A DNA stretch of 64,000 nucleotides. It comes from Inonotus obliquus (lineage: Eukaryota; Basidiomycota; Agaricomycetes; Hymenochaetales; Hymenochaetaceae). Below the pieces are notes generated by a model that was not told the origin of the DNA, searched no databases, and was given only the letters and a program-made list of their open reading frames with translations. The position numbers were made by a program, and so were the translations under genes. This document shows positions 42,651 to 54,943 of this stretch, one piece after another. The DNA is taken from positions 372,001 through 436,000 of the forward strand of contig JAJHTX010000005.1 of NCBI GenBank assembly GCA_032164295.1. The letters are read 5' to 3'. The stretch's first letter is position 1. Every line of letters starts with the position of its first letter.

Positions 42651-44284
42651 ATGCTGCACCTCGCCTCCCTCGCAGTTTTACCATGGCTTGCTCCGTTGGT
42701 TTCCGGACACGCATGTAACTACTTTTTGCCGATCTAAGTTTGCTTGCTGGTACTTTGCTCAACGTTTATTCCAGGCTTGTGGTCCGAAGCAATGTGGGGC
42801 TATAACGTGACCGCGCAAACGTTTCCGTACGACAATAGGCCGGTTGTCCCTCTCATGCACTTGAGTAGACAGGAGTGGTGGTGGGTGAGTAGTTTTCTGG
42901 AGGGTCAATACCATCGCGGCGTTTTATAACTGAAATTTATATCAACCGTGCAGCACAACCATCTCGACTATCCGCCTCCCGATAACACTTTTCTTGACCT
43001 TCCAGCAGGTGGAACTCTGCACGGAGAGATCGCATGTGATAAAGGTGCCACCTCTATGTTTGCATCGTCACCAGGTGGAGACGTCCAAGGTGGAGATAAT
43101 CCATGCCCAGGATCCCCAACAACCGCATTCCATGCAAACAACAAGGAAAACGCGCGCGGCTGTGCTCTCGGGATAGTCTACAAGTCAAACCCAAATGATG
43201 TGAACCCGGAAGATTTCACTATTTTCACGGCGAATCATACCTGCGTGTGGAATCGCTTCACGGATTTCCAAATTCCTGATGGACTTCCCGAATGCCCGGA
43301 AGGCGGTTGCATTTGCTCATTCAATTGGATCCATGCTCCTGACTCTGGTGCCCAACAAATCTACTTCAATGCGTATCGCTGCAGGGTAACAAACTCCCAA
43401 TCCAGTAGGCAGCTCGCAACACCGCGCATTGCTCGTCGCTGCGGACCGAACCCGGATGGCAAGGACTTCACACCGTCACCATGGAATTGCACGTACGGCG
43501 CGAAGCAAGGGATTTACTGGCTCCAGGCCGAAGGTAACACATTTTGGGAGGGCGAGCACGACCCTCCGTATTACAACGACCATTACGGTTTCCGTGATGG
43601 CTCACAGAATGATATATTCCAGGATTCGGATATACCCATTTTCAACGACAGGGGAGAACATACCGGTTACACGACGCTTGGTGGAAGCACGGTGACTACT
43701 GCGAATATCATCTTTCCGACGGTCTCAAACTGGCCTACGACACCTCCTGACTTGCCAAGTGGTCCCAGCAATTCCGATTCAAGCAACTCGGGTAACAATG
43801 ACGCTCCTCCCGCACCGTCAAGCTCCTCGCCCCAAGGACACATTGCAACCAACGTCGCTCAGAATCCTGAGCCTGAGGCTACATCTACAGAAGCAGCGCC
43901 TGAGCCTAAGACGGAGAGCCCAGCAGCCTCGCCTGACCCAGCAACTGAGAGCACAGAGGCCATTCCAGCAGCCTCGTCTGCACCAGCAACTGAGAGCACA
44001 GAAGCCATTCCAGTGGCAGCTACCTCGACAGCGGACTCCTTGCCCTCAGTTAAAGCATCAAGTAAATGGTATGGCAAATTCAGACATTATAAACGCAGTG
44101 TCATAGCAATGCTAACTCAAAACTACTACCTCCTCATCCTATGTCACTGAATGTATTCCATTACCTTTCGAATAGCCGAAAACGCAATAGCACCGATACG
44201 GAGAAGGTGAAGAGATCGAAGAAGAAGCGCGCTCTCCGAGCACATGAAAGGATGAACAAGCGTCATGACGGACCAATGTTCTGA
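42651..44284 (+). CDS. Secreted AA14-type lytic polysaccharide monooxygenase
   Basis: Predicted 407-aa secreted copper oxidase; characterised AA14 enzymes oxidatively cleave xylan bound to cellulose. Exons: 42651-42714, 42775-42884, 42954-44068, 44176-44284. The signal peptide MLHLASLAVLPWLAPLVSG leaves His at the mature N-terminus (HACLW), the first copper ligand of the histidine brace. The family landmarks follow: WGYN, VVPLMHLSRQEWWWHNHLDY, FLDLPAGGTLHGEIACDKGA, GCALGIVYKSN, DFTIFTANHTCVWNR, LPECPEGGCICSFNWIH, YFNAYRCRVT, GIYWLQAEGN and YGFRDGSQNDIF. A Pro/Ser/Thr/Ala/Glu-rich linker follows, then, after the last intron, a basic tail (VKRSKKKRALRAHERMNKRH). If the last intron is retained, the tail becomes hydrophobic and ends at 44150. 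Confidence 0.88.
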
Positions 44285-46208
44285 TTTCGATCAACTGGGC
44301 TTTTCGCGTCTCATCCCGTCTTAGCCAAGTGCTGGACGGACCTCTACATTGCCGCGTGATCCGATTCTTACCTTCATGATGACGACCGCATTCCCGAGAT
44401 GAAGAGCGACAAGAACCGAGCTTTGCCCCTCCTCGATTTCGATTCCCAACAGCGCTGGGCTCGCGTTCCGCATCCTTACTGCAGTGATGGCCCGACCCTG
44501 ACACCGGTGCCGTCTTCGGCCGCATTCAAATTTCTCAACGTCCCAGACTCCTTTCTGTACATCTTTCCTCATCGGTACTCACTTTAAATGTCCTACTCTT
44601 GCATACCCCAACTTTTCCTCTCTCCCTTCATCCACCCTTCATTCTTGAGCTGAGTACTCAAGCCCTCATGCCCAGGGTAAATCATCGTAAGTTACAAATA
44701 GGCCTTGACTCGCATTTTCCGCTCTGTTTATCACTGGCCTTGGGTTGGTGTTGTGATTTCCTTTTTTCCCACTTTCCATTCTGCTCTACTCGTCAGGCAC
44801 ACCCGATGGTCTGTGGCCAGTTTCTTGGTGCATCGTTCGGCGTATTTCCCGCGTCCAAACTGTTCTTGATTCTCTCATATTGTTCTCATCCCATTGACTC
44901 ACCCTCGATCGTCACTGTTCCGCGTCCTGGGGACGTGAAAATGAAAATAAATCGCTTTCGTACTTGACGTCTGTATTGAGAGAACAACAAGTTAATGCAC
45001 GCCGAGGTCGAGGTCAATACCGCATAATCATCTGCGTATATTGCGTAGTGATCCGTTCCTTTCCTGGTTGTGCGGGTAATGCCGGAATTACAAGCGAAGA
45101 CTGCTCTTCGTTGCAATTGTACCCTGAGCACATCCGTGCTGGAAGCTCTCTTGTCGAAACAACGGCTTGCGTAGTTACCAAGGATGATACACTCAGAAGG
45201 AAAGAAAGGCGAGAATGGGTGGCGCGTGACGATAAGATAGAGCGGCACTCATACGTCGCTGGCACGCTGCTACACGCTCTTCCCGGATCGACTTGACTTG
45301 ACCTGACTTGAAAGACGCTTGCGATCCCCGTTCAGTTCATAGTCTTAGATTTTTGGTTTTGGTTCGTGAAACAGGGAAGAAGCACTAATTTCGTCTGTCC
45401 TCTCGCATCGCGTGGCGATTCGCAAAGGACGGAATTTCCAGTGCCACATGGTGAGTCATATTCAGGTTTGTCTCTATCTTGATCTTATTCTTTGAACTTT
45501 GCTGATAGTACTGCTCGTCCAGGTACTCAGCGAGACTGTGCATAGAAAAGACAGAGTGGAATGATTGCCACAACGGAAAAATTCGCGCGCCGCTCAAAGC
45601 AGTGTGTTGAAGGCTGGAGACTCAGATTCAGCAATGATCGTGTTATGCCATTTGGTATCACTCGAAGAGTCGCAGATCGTTTGTGCTCTTAAAATATCTG
45701 TAAGTTTCCTTTGACCGTGTTTAAAGGCACGTCAATAACGACCTTGATCTTATTGCGTCTCAGCTTCATAGACTATCCATCTATTGGTATAGAAAAAGGA
45801 ATATCTACGTGATGCTGCTGTGTCGAAGATCGACGATACGGAGTTATTCTTGGTGCCGCTCGGAACAATTGCCCTCTTGCCTTTTTCGGGGCATCCAGAT
45901 TGCATGCCCGCATCTAAGAGCTGCTCAAGGCTCATGATGGTGAATGACAAAGACACGAAATGGCACTCACGTGCGCCAAACCACAAAGGCGAATGGTGGA
46001 TGGTGGATGGTGTGTTACCCTTAAATGCGCAGGCCGCTTTGTCCAACTTTGACATCTTTTTTTCTCCATAGAACATTACTTTGACTGTGGTCGAAAAAGC
46101 CACCTCGGGTACTATATAGTCTCGTCTCGACGCAAGATATTTGGTCTTGTCTTCCCTCCTCACACACGTCTGACCCGCGAACTCACGATCAGCCATACGG
46201 TCAAAAAA
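44285..46208. other. Intergenic, no convincing gene
   Basis: Contains a possible TATA box (CTATATAG near 46110) about 100 nt before gene E. Scattered open frames overlap on opposite strands. See rejected items for 45750-46196. Confidence 0.5.
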
Positions 46209-47652
46209 ATGAGCTCCTTGTCAGAGGACTCCATCACGTCGCCCAGCGAGGATCAGGCCGTCATGGATGACAAGGCTAACTCTGCCGGCCTGAAGCCCAG
46301 ACGTTCTCTCAAGGCGCTGAGAAAGGTATGTATAGTTTAATCTAGCTACTCGACACACACCATGGGCTCATCATCCTCGATCACCGGTGTCGCAGCTTCA
46401 AAGCTTAACGAACCTGCAGCCCAGGATGAGTCGAAGCACGAGCGATTTGGGCAACATGTCCATGCCCGCGCTCGCCTCTTCGTCCCGTGTGTCCGACCCC
46501 GAAGAGCTGTCCGACCCCGAGGAGCCGCAGGAGGCATTGGATAAATGGACGGTGCGTGAAATCTCAACATCATCTCTGTCACTAAGTTCTCAACGACTCT
46601 TCTCGTCTTTAAAGATGATTAAACGTAGCGGAGAACGAAGGAAAAGGATGAAAGCACGTCAGGTACTTTTCCTGCTAGATTCGCTTACTTCGGAAGAGAA
46701 GAGCCGGTGGCTGCTCGACGAGAGAGACTTGGATCAAGAAACTACGCTGCGGAGTAATCCTGACTCACGTCCTTTGAAAAAGATAAAGAAGGACGAGAGG
46801 AAGCTACACCCACGGGTTCGCTGTGTATACGGCGACCTGAAAACACCACGGGTGACTCCCGACATCCGAGATGAGGTCTACGCGGACGATCGTCTGTCTG
46901 ATCGGAAGTCGGCACCGTTTAGAGCCTTCAAGGAAAGATGGAGCTCTGACAAGGCAAGAGGGGTTCACTATCCTAGCTTTCTCCTGGCCAGTCGTAAGGC
47001 GCTCACGTCGGCAATGGCGAGGGCGCAGAAAGTGGAAGGAGAGAACGACCTGGGCACCGATTACCAGAAGGCCCAGGATGTGAGAGTGGCCCGAAAGCGA
47101 TGTAAAGGCTGCGCTGAGCCGCTGAAGGCCGTTCCATCTGAGATGGATCGTTCTGAGTGGCTTGCCCTTCTCTACTTACGAAGAGCTCGGCATTGTAAGC
47201 GTCTAAAACCTGATGCTTCCAGAGCTGACAGAGCCCGTTCTATCGTTCTTGATCGGGCACTGAAAGGGAACGAATCTCACCTCGTAACATGGACGAATGG
47301 AAGCGACAATGCCTTCGTTCCGCGACCTTCTCCTTTGTCTAGAGGACAGTGGCCGGATCCTAATGAAGATGGGGCGTCAGACTCGTCGAGCGTCTACTCA
47401 CAGGAGTCGAACCCAGCAGGTCTGAGCGTAGTGATGAGACCGGGAGTATACACCCCTGTAGAGGTCCCTGGGCTACCTTGGATGAAGAGCTACCGCGTCC
47501 CGCAGTTCATTCCGGGTACCGGACAAAGCCGGTGGAGTCCAGTGCCTGCTGGTGAAGCGTTCCGCGAAATTGTCCGCAAGAGACACGTGGAACCGCCAGC
47601 AGCGAGCTGTGACATCAACAAGCCTCTCCCTCCGCTTCCTGCCCCAGATTGA
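46209..47652 (+). CDS. Gene E: unknown basic protein, possible distant relative of A-D
   Basis: Predicted 436-aa protein. Exons: 46209-46325, 46396-46551, 46615-47652 (introns GTATGT...TCGCAG and GTGCGT...TTAAAG; the second is 63 nt and in frame, so it could also be read through). It starts MSSLSEDSITSPSEDQ, is rich in Lys/Arg/Ser/Asp, and has no signal peptide or membrane segment. It contains KLHPRVRCVYGDLKTPR, which resembles the (V/L)xHPRPRYIYGD motif that opens exon 3 of genes A-D. A CKGC pair occurs in KRCKGCAEPLK, and a proline-rich end (KPLPPLPAPD) closes the protein. The family is not recognised. Confidence 0.7.
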
Positions 47653-48688
47653 TATTCGCCATCCTGGCGAGTCACGACGAAAAGGAATTATGAGTTCCTG
47701 GGTATGGGAGAGGTGATGTTGACGGTCAACATGCTTCGTGGGTTTTAATACCGACGTTTCTTGAGCCTTCTACTGTTCCCTTTTTCGGATCATACCATTC
47801 TACGACGCCGCCCAGCAGCTTACGCTGAGCCTTCTCGATCCTTGCTTTTGTTCTCCTTCGGTTGTTAGCGATCCCTAGTCTTGCTCTTGTCCCAGCCTCT
47901 TTCGACCTTCCGCTGACAGCGCCACTCATTCATTACTATGTATTCGTCGTTCTCCTTATGTGTATGTTGTGTTATGGATTTATACCCTTTATTTTCATTT
48001 GCATACCCTAGATAGTCTTGTCAATGCTTTCAAATTGTTAGTCATATATACATATGTTTTCGAAATGATGTGAATTTATACTTCGGGGGGAAAGCGAAGG
48101 CTCATGAGCCCGAACTCGGTGGCTTGAATTATTTTTCTGCATGCAGTTTTCGTCATTCGCAGATGAAAAGGGGCTCAGCGATACACTTCACAAGCTATGG
48201 ATGAGTGGAGAGTTGATACACTAGCATAGACAATCTAACGCAATAAGACAATAGAAACATGAACGAGTGGAAAACAGTAAATTGGCGGCAAGTAGTGGCA
48301 AACGGCAAAGCAGAAGGACGAACTCGCAAGTCAATAAAGATACGTCAGTATAGGAAACATGATAATGATAATGAGGTGAAGGAACGTAAATAGTGAAGGG
48401 TAAGGATAACAGGAGGGTCAAAGATAAATGGTTAATGAGAGAGATGATTATATCAAGAGCAGAATAAGAACGTTTAAGGAAGGGGTTAAGAGAATGGATT
48501 CGGTATCGCTCTTGGGGAACATCTAAACAGGATAGAAAAGGGATGAAGTCTCTTTCTATCTAGGAAGTAGGTCGGATGTCGCTGACGTATCTACATCACC
48601 ATCTAAACGGTGAGCGTAAGTGATGCGGAAATATAGATATAGAAACAGATATATTTCATTTCCGTCTCCTTTGCTTTTCCTTGCAAGA
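47653..48688. other. Intergenic, no feature seen
   Basis: 3' flanks of gene E and of the convergent gene at 48689. AT-rich, without recognised genes or repeats. Confidence 0.55.
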
Positions 48689-49649
48689 CTACGGTACCTC
48701 GTTCTCGTCTACTTCCATATCTTCACATCCGGACAGATTCGAGAAAGTACTCTCAAAAAACTCCAGAAATTCATCATCATATTCCTCGAGGACGTCGCTG
48801 ATGTCCTCGTCTTCATCATCGTCTTCAAAAACCGAAGTCAGCTCCATTGGTACTTCGTAATCATCCGAGTACTTGGAGCTGATTGATTTGTCAGAAATAC
48901 GCCTGGAATTAAACGAGTCATCAATGGATGCCGAGTTGAAGGATATTTCCGCGTCCGAGTCATCGTTCGTAAGATCTTCTAAGGATATTTCGTTACGAAG
49001 TTTTGAAGCTCCGTGACCAGGCCACCGACTGTGACTCGAGTCGTAAGCATTAGGAATACCATCACTTGCTGGAGTGGCTGGTGGTGGGCGTTCATAATCC
49101 ACGGCTTTCGTGCGGTCCAAGAAGTCATTGAGAAGAACGAATCGTCGAAGTTGCATCGCCGTCCCGCGGATTGGTGCAATCCTCGCGTATCTACAAATTT
49201 GAGCGAGAGTATAATTTCCGAAGTTTCCGTCAAGGATGAACGGATAGCGCTTGACTTTAAGAGGGGGGATACGAGAACATCTCGTACCGTAGCGGGATCC
49301 ACTTCGGTAATATGCATGACGTGATGTTGGTCGCTGTGTATCATCGTTGATGCATTCTTTGTAGCCTACGAAGTAGATGAGTAGACCAGCATATACTTTG
49401 AGAGCTAACATACCCAATTCATGTCCGGAACTGGTTGCCTCGTTAACTTCCATGTCGATATCCATGTCAGACCGACAAGGTGGCTCGATTTTTTGTTGTA
49501 GCTATAACTCGTCGGCGACTCTCCTCATAATCCGATAAGAACAGACTTACATTGCTCCAATTTGATCTGACAAGTTCAACTACATACCCGTCGGGATCCG
49601 GCGCGCAATTGGAAATTACTGGAGGATATCCTGAAACTGAGTGGCTCAT
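48689..49649 (-). CDS. Unknown acidic protein, three exons
   Basis: Predicted 287-aa protein. Exons: 49649-49551, 49501-49414, 49365-48689; introns 49 and 48 nt with GTAAGT and GTATGT donors. Phases join cleanly (33 codons, 88 nt, remainder). The N-terminus is MSHSVSGYPPVISNCAPDPD. A basic, aromatic middle includes YYRSGSRYGTRCSRIPPLKV and KRYPFILDGNFGNYTLAQI. The C-terminal 90 residues are strongly acidic (EDDDEDEDISDVLEEYDDE) and probably disordered. No signal peptide, membrane helix or known domain. The acidic tail suggests a nuclear or nucleolar chaperone-like or regulatory role, but that is only a guess from composition. Confidence 0.65.
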
Positions 49650-50014
49650 AGCGAACAAAGCGTAAAACTGTCGTGGAGGTAAAAGGAAGGCTGGAAGCTT
49701 ATGGTTGCGCGTATTTCGTGGAGAAAACGAGATGTTGGTAGAGGAGGCAGTTGGGGTTCTGGGTTCTTTGGAAATTGAACGACTGGTGAGTGGCTGAGAG
49801 GTGAATACCTTGACAAATCTTCAAGAATTACAAATACAGTAGTCACACGTGATCGTGTCGGAACCAATCTCAAGTCAGTCAGTCAGTAGTCAGTGAAGGT
49901 CACCAATCGGTGTAGAAGAGATCCTATTCGTACAACAAATATAACTCACACAGGTATACCATACTTGTTTCTTGGTCGTCAAACAAAGGGAAATATCAAT
50001 GAGTTCCTGGGCCC
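49650..50014. other. Intergenic between urease 3' end and the acidic-protein gene
   Basis: Promoter side of the 48689-49649 gene and 3' side of urease. Nothing else seen. Confidence 0.5.
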
Positions 50015-53000
50015 TCAGAAAAGATTATACACCTTCCCGAGAGGTAACTTCTTTGCTGGTTCTACATCCATGAGAACACCATCCGCCGTCACATCGTAGT
50101 GCTCGGGGTCAACGTGCATATTTGGCGTTACATCGTTCCATTTCATGTCTTTCTTCTTTACATCACGGCACCCGCGAACGGCCTCGGCGCGCTTGCGAGT
50201 TCCATAGCTTGAAATAGTGCCGTTATCGAGGGACGCTTGTGATACGAAAAGGACGGAGGTGAGGGCCGCTGCAAGTGGTTCTGCACCCCACATAGGCTGT
50301 CCATATACCGGTTGAACGGTCGGAATGGAGGCATTCGCATCGCCCATCTTCGTTTCATGTCAACAACCAGATTAATGTGGAGGATTCAGTTAACCAACCT
50401 GAGCCCATGCAATCACTCCCGATTTTAGCACAACCTCAGGCTTCGCACCGAAGTTCTCCGGTTTCCATAGAACGAGATCCGCAAGCTGGCCCACGGCTAC
50501 CGAACCTACGACATGTCCAAAACCATGGGTAATGGCGCTTACAGGATGTTAGCAGCTGACTCTCAGTTCATCAATAGGATACCTACGGATTAATAGTATA
50601 TTTCGCCACGTAGCGTTTCACGCGCCCGTTGTCCTTGCCTTCAACATCGCCTAGTTCTTTCAGTGGCCCGCGTATCTCGCGCATTTTGCTTGCAGTGCGC
50701 CATGTGCGACTCACAACTTCACCAACACGACCCATAGCCTGGGAGTCAGAAGATATCATGGAAATTGCACCGAGATCATGGAGCACATCCTCTGCCGCAA
50801 CCGTCTCCTTCCGAATACGTGACTCGGCGAACGCGATGTCCTCGGGGATCGACTTATCCAGGTGATGACATACCATGAGCATCTTGAAGTGTTATCATGT
50901 GAATTTAGCAAGTACAGAAATGAGTTGATGAGTTCCCAGTACTCACATCTAAGTGTTCATCAAGAGTATTGCTTGTGAATGGCCTCGTCGGATTCGTCGA
51001 AGAAGGTAGAACGTTATCTTGCCCGCATACGACGATTATGTCGGGTGCGTGCCCACCACCTGAGCGAGATTAGCATCGAAGTTTTCGGGATAGATTAGTC
51101 AATACCTACCCGCGCCCTCAGTGTGGTATGTGTGTATCGTTCTTCCCCCAAAGGCATCGATAGTACCTGAAGAGAACGTCAATCAACTAGCCGATGAACC
51201 CCTACTCCCGTATTACCTTCAACGAAACCACTTTCATTCAGCGTATCCGTATGAATATTAACCTGGATTAATCTCAGTGAATGGCTAGTTCTTCGATGCA
51301 ACGTTCCGTACCTGGACGTCATATTTATCACCAACATCGAGACAATTTTTTATCGCGGCAGGAGTAGAACCCCAATCTTCATGTAGCTTCAAGCCTGCCG
51401 CGCCAGCCTTAACGATGTCCTCAAGCGCCTCTGGACCCGCATCGTTCCCTTTGCCCGTGAAGCCAAAGTTCATTGGCATGCAATCTGTCGCAGATATCAT
51501 CATTCGCATATCCCATGGACTAGGTGTACAGGTCGTTGCACACGTCCCTGCACTTGGGCCGGTACCACCTCCAACCATCGTGGTTGTTCCAGCTGCCAGG
51601 GCCTCGCGAACCTGCTGAGGACAGATGTAGTGCACATGGACATCGATTGCGCCAGCCGTGATAATCAGTTTCTCCCCCGCTATGACTTCGGTACCCGAGC
51701 CAACCACCATGTTTAAAGAGACGCCTTCCATAATATCCGGGTTGCCAGCTTTGCCTATTCCAGCAATATATCCATTCTTGACACCAATGTCCGCCTGTGG
51801 AATCCGTTAGATTAGACATAAGTCGGGCACGAAAGAGATGACCTTATAGATTCCAGACCAATCAACAATTAAGCAGTTAGTGATGAGAAGATCCAACGTC
51901 TCGGACGATGGGCGATTAGTTGCTTGACCCATTCCTTCACGAATGCTCTTTCCTACAAGAAGTCAGTCAATTCGTCTTATGCAGCACTATTCTCTGCTTT
52001 ACACACCTCCGCCGAACTTGACTTCATCTCCGTAGAAGGTCTAAATTGAAGTCAGAAAGAGACACTTCATCAAATTCAATACACACCATATCTTTTTCAA
52101 CTTCAATCCAAAGGGTCGTGTCGCCGAGACGAACTTTATCGCCGACGGTAGGTCCAAACATTGATACATGAGTCTCTCGAGAAACGGTCGTATCCGTAGA
52201 CACCTCTAATGCACCAGGCTCTGAGACGTGACCGAACCCCTTTTGTACAAGGGCTGAAACGATATCGTCCGTCCGTCCAAGATCAGCAACGCCCGTCGCC
52301 AGGAGATTCCCACCAGAAATAACTTTACGGCCAGCAATCGAGACCAAGGTCACTGTCTTCGTGTCTCCCGGCTCAAACCTTACGGATGTCCCGGCAGGGA
52401 TATCCAAACGTTTTCCGTATGCTTTTCCACGATCGAAGATGAGAGCTGGGTTGGTCTCAATGAAGTGATAGTGAGAACCGATTTGGACTGGCCGGTCGCC
52501 GTTATTCGTCACTTTGAGCTTGATACGCTCCCTGCCTCTGTTGATCGTGATATGCTCCTTCTGAACGATCACCGCACCCGGTGCATTGACGGGCTCATAC
52601 TCAGATGCATCAAGAATAGGGAAGAGGTCGTCAGACGGAATAGGGAGGAAGGAGCCGTACAGGGCTTCACTCAGATCGCCAGATTCCGTGCAGATGGGAT
52701 CATGTACAGTGACGAGGAAAACTCTGGACAAATCGATTTTGAGTGAGTACCCTGAGACAATGAAGATGAACCTTACCCGTCGGTGAACGTTCCTTCGACC
52801 TGGATCTCATGCAAGAGTGGCACAACACTGGGAAACACATGTCTTCTCCCAAGCATGTTCTTCCCTAGGTCCATCAGTTCCGTCACAGAGTGGTTGCCAT
52901 CCCTGATACGTTCCTGAAGTTGCGATGCAATCAAGGCGGTTGCTTCTGTCTGATTCAGCCTTAGCCCTCGCGCGAGACGCTTTTGAGCGAGAAAGCCCGC

Positions 53001-53099
53001 CTGTTTCAATCAACATTCCATCAACTGTCGCCGCGAGAATGCTAGCTAGATTACCTGGTGAAGAAAGAGCTTCTCCTGCTCCCTTGGAAGAATGCGCAT
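50015..53099 (-). CDS. Urease (nickel-dependent, single-chain fungal type)
   Basis: Predicted 838 aa, the usual length of fungal urease; cytosolic, hydrolyses urea to ammonia and carbamate. Twelve exons: 53099-53055, 53000-52777, 52723-52087, 52040-52007, 51952-51843, 51794-51312, 51262-51217, 51166-51110, 51059-50947, 50882-50587, 50537-50399, 50347-50015; they sum to 839 codons including stop. The N-terminal gamma-like part ([20 protein letters not shown]) and beta-like part ([10 protein letters not shown]) are fused to the alpha part. Active-site elements: DVHVHYICP (Ni ligands), GLKLHEDWG (carbamylated Lys), [27 protein letters not shown], and the flap MVCHHLDK with its Cys-His. The C-terminus is LGKVYNLF. 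All catalytic residues are present. Activity requires UreD/F/G-type chaperones, which are not in the window. Confidence 0.97.
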
Positions 53100-53368
53100 A
53101 GCTGGATGATGGTCTGAAGCAAGGGGTTGCGATAAGCCATGGTCGGGAGATAAGTAGAAAGCATTAGCCAAGACCTCCTTCTAAAACCGGGTTTATATTG
53201 ATCACGTGTGCGAGTTTAGGGCGTGCTTCTTTAACTTAAATGATGCGTGAAATCGACAAACTCAAAATCGTTTTCTTACCACGTCCACGTACATAAGCAA
53301 GTTGCTTCTCACCCAGAAGATCTTGTAATGCGGAATACAGGAAGGTTAGATCCTTATCTATCATCGCG
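53100..53368. promoter_or_regulatory. Divergent promoter between urease and MBL-fold gene
   Basis: 269 bp separate the two start codons, which face away from each other. No specific box was identified. Co-regulation is possible but not shown by the sequence. Confidence 0.5.
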
Positions 53369-54348
53369 ATGTCCCCCTTCAAGACAGCTGCCTTCAAGGC
53401 CTCGAAGCTGACCACGACTGTCTTCAAAATCGTCGAATACGATGATATCTATTCAGAGCATCCGTTCATTTACGCAAAGGTCTTGTCAGACGTTATCATT
53501 CTGATTGACTCTGGCTGTGGAGGCTCGTCAAATGATCCGACAGTCGATGTGACAAGCCTCCGAGAGTTTCTTGAAACCTGGCTTATTGACGACAACGGAG
53601 GGAAGGCGCTCAATGAAAATGGCTCTCGCGACTACATAGTGGTGTGCACGCATTGTCATTACGATCATATTCGTGAGTGTTTCGTACCACTGTCTGATGA
53701 ACACAGTTTGAGCTTCTAGCAGTTGCCTTGGAGCTATTCACGAAAGACTCGCAGATTCTGGCCTCATCTCATTCTCCAACATTCCTCGCGCCAGAGAACC
53801 TTCCCCAAAACACGCAATGCAAGCGACTCAAAATACCAGTACCGAAGTACATTCCCACGCTCATTGACCATCAATCATTGGTGATGTTCGAAAACAAGAG
53901 TACAGGCCTCGAGGTGTTGCACACTCCAGGACACACGCCTGACGAACTCGCTCTCTGGGACGCTAAGGAGCGCATGCTCTACGTCGGAGATACTGTTTAC
54001 GAATGGGAACCAATCATATTCCCACCGGAGGGCGACATAGTCCAATGGTTCTCAACGATGGACTACCTTATCGAGTTCGTCACGGAAGTTGAACGTGATG
54101 CTCCTCATCATCCCGTGAAGATCAACGCAGGTCATGACACGAGCATGATAGACGCATTGGAAGTCCTGACGGAGGGAAAGTCATTTCTCGCGGATGTGAT
54201 TTCGGGAAAGGAACGCATCAAAAAGCGGATTACGGTCGACGGAATCAAAGTCGTTTCATATGTTAGGGCAGATGGGAGGTTTAGCTTACGTTGCCCAGAG
54301 AATCTGGTCTTAGATGCTAGAGAACGAATGCCGAAACTTGGCTTTTGA
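53369..54348 (+). CDS. Metallo-beta-lactamase-fold hydrolase
   Basis: Predicted 310-aa protein. Exons: 53369-53672 and 53720-54348; the 47-nt intron (GTGAGT...TTCTAG) falls inside the metal motif. Metal ligands of the MBL fold are visible: THCHYDH (HxHxDH), TPGHTPDE, the bridging Asp in LYVGDTVYEW, and INAGHDTS. DSGCGG near residue 49 is the usual entry of the first beta-hairpin. Members hydrolyse thioesters, lactones or other substrates with one or two zinc ions; the substrate here cannot be told. No signal peptide, so cytosolic. Confidence 0.88.
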
Positions 54349-54943
54349 TTAGAAGTATTGCATCCTTCGTACTTGGTTTACCGTGGCGAATCTGTAGTGT
54401 TTGTGGTAAGCTACAGTATCTTGTACTTCAATTGAAATGATAAGGGACTTACGTTTGTTACCCTGGACTGGCCACTGTCGAAGCGGTCCGATAATTCCGA
54501 AAGCTGAAAGTAGTCTAGCAAACAGTCAGATTCCCGGTATGCCACTAAATGTCTAGATTTTCTTCCGCTTCCAACCACTTACCCCTTCACCTTAAGCTGC
54601 ATTCTAATTATCATGGAGACGATGGATATCTTGAATAAAAGACCTCAGAATCAAATGGTCACCTAAAATATTATTCCCATAACTTGAACACGGCTGCGCT
54701 TTGAGGAACCTTATAGTAGGCCACAGGCAAGGGACGACCCGCGAATGGCGCAGCAACAATGATCAACGATAATGTGTCGTCTATTATCTTCCTTTCCTAG
54801 CTCTGGGTGTGGCTGAATACGTTTGAATATTTAAACCCGCTGTCCTTTACTCCTGTGTCCCAGCCTCTCGTGGAAACTTGAACGCTCCATTGTCTCGGCG
54901 TCTCGCACTCCGTCCTGCTATAAAGCACGCTTAGGACACGAAT
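54349..54943 (+). promoter_or_regulatory. Gene A upstream region, duplicated before gene B
   Basis: The stretch 54400-54900 aligns with 57200-57720 upstream of gene B, including CTTATAGTAGGCCACAGG, ATAATGYGTCGTCTATTATC and the TATA-like GAATATTTAAACCC about 115 nt before the ATG. Genes C (TGTATTTAAGCCC) and D (ATGTTTAAAGCTC) keep the TATA-like box at similar spacing. Confidence 0.6.

Noticed and set aside
43667..44077. Minus-strand frames opposite the AA14 Ser/Thr/Ala-rich linker
   Set aside because: Shadows of a low-complexity coding region with strong codon bias.
45750..46196. 148-codon minus-strand open frame containing SGCPEKGKRAIVPSGTKNNS
   Set aside because: It overlaps the promoter of gene E, has no second copy or recognisable domain, and no splice sites clearly improve it. 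It could be a real small gene, but I cannot support it.
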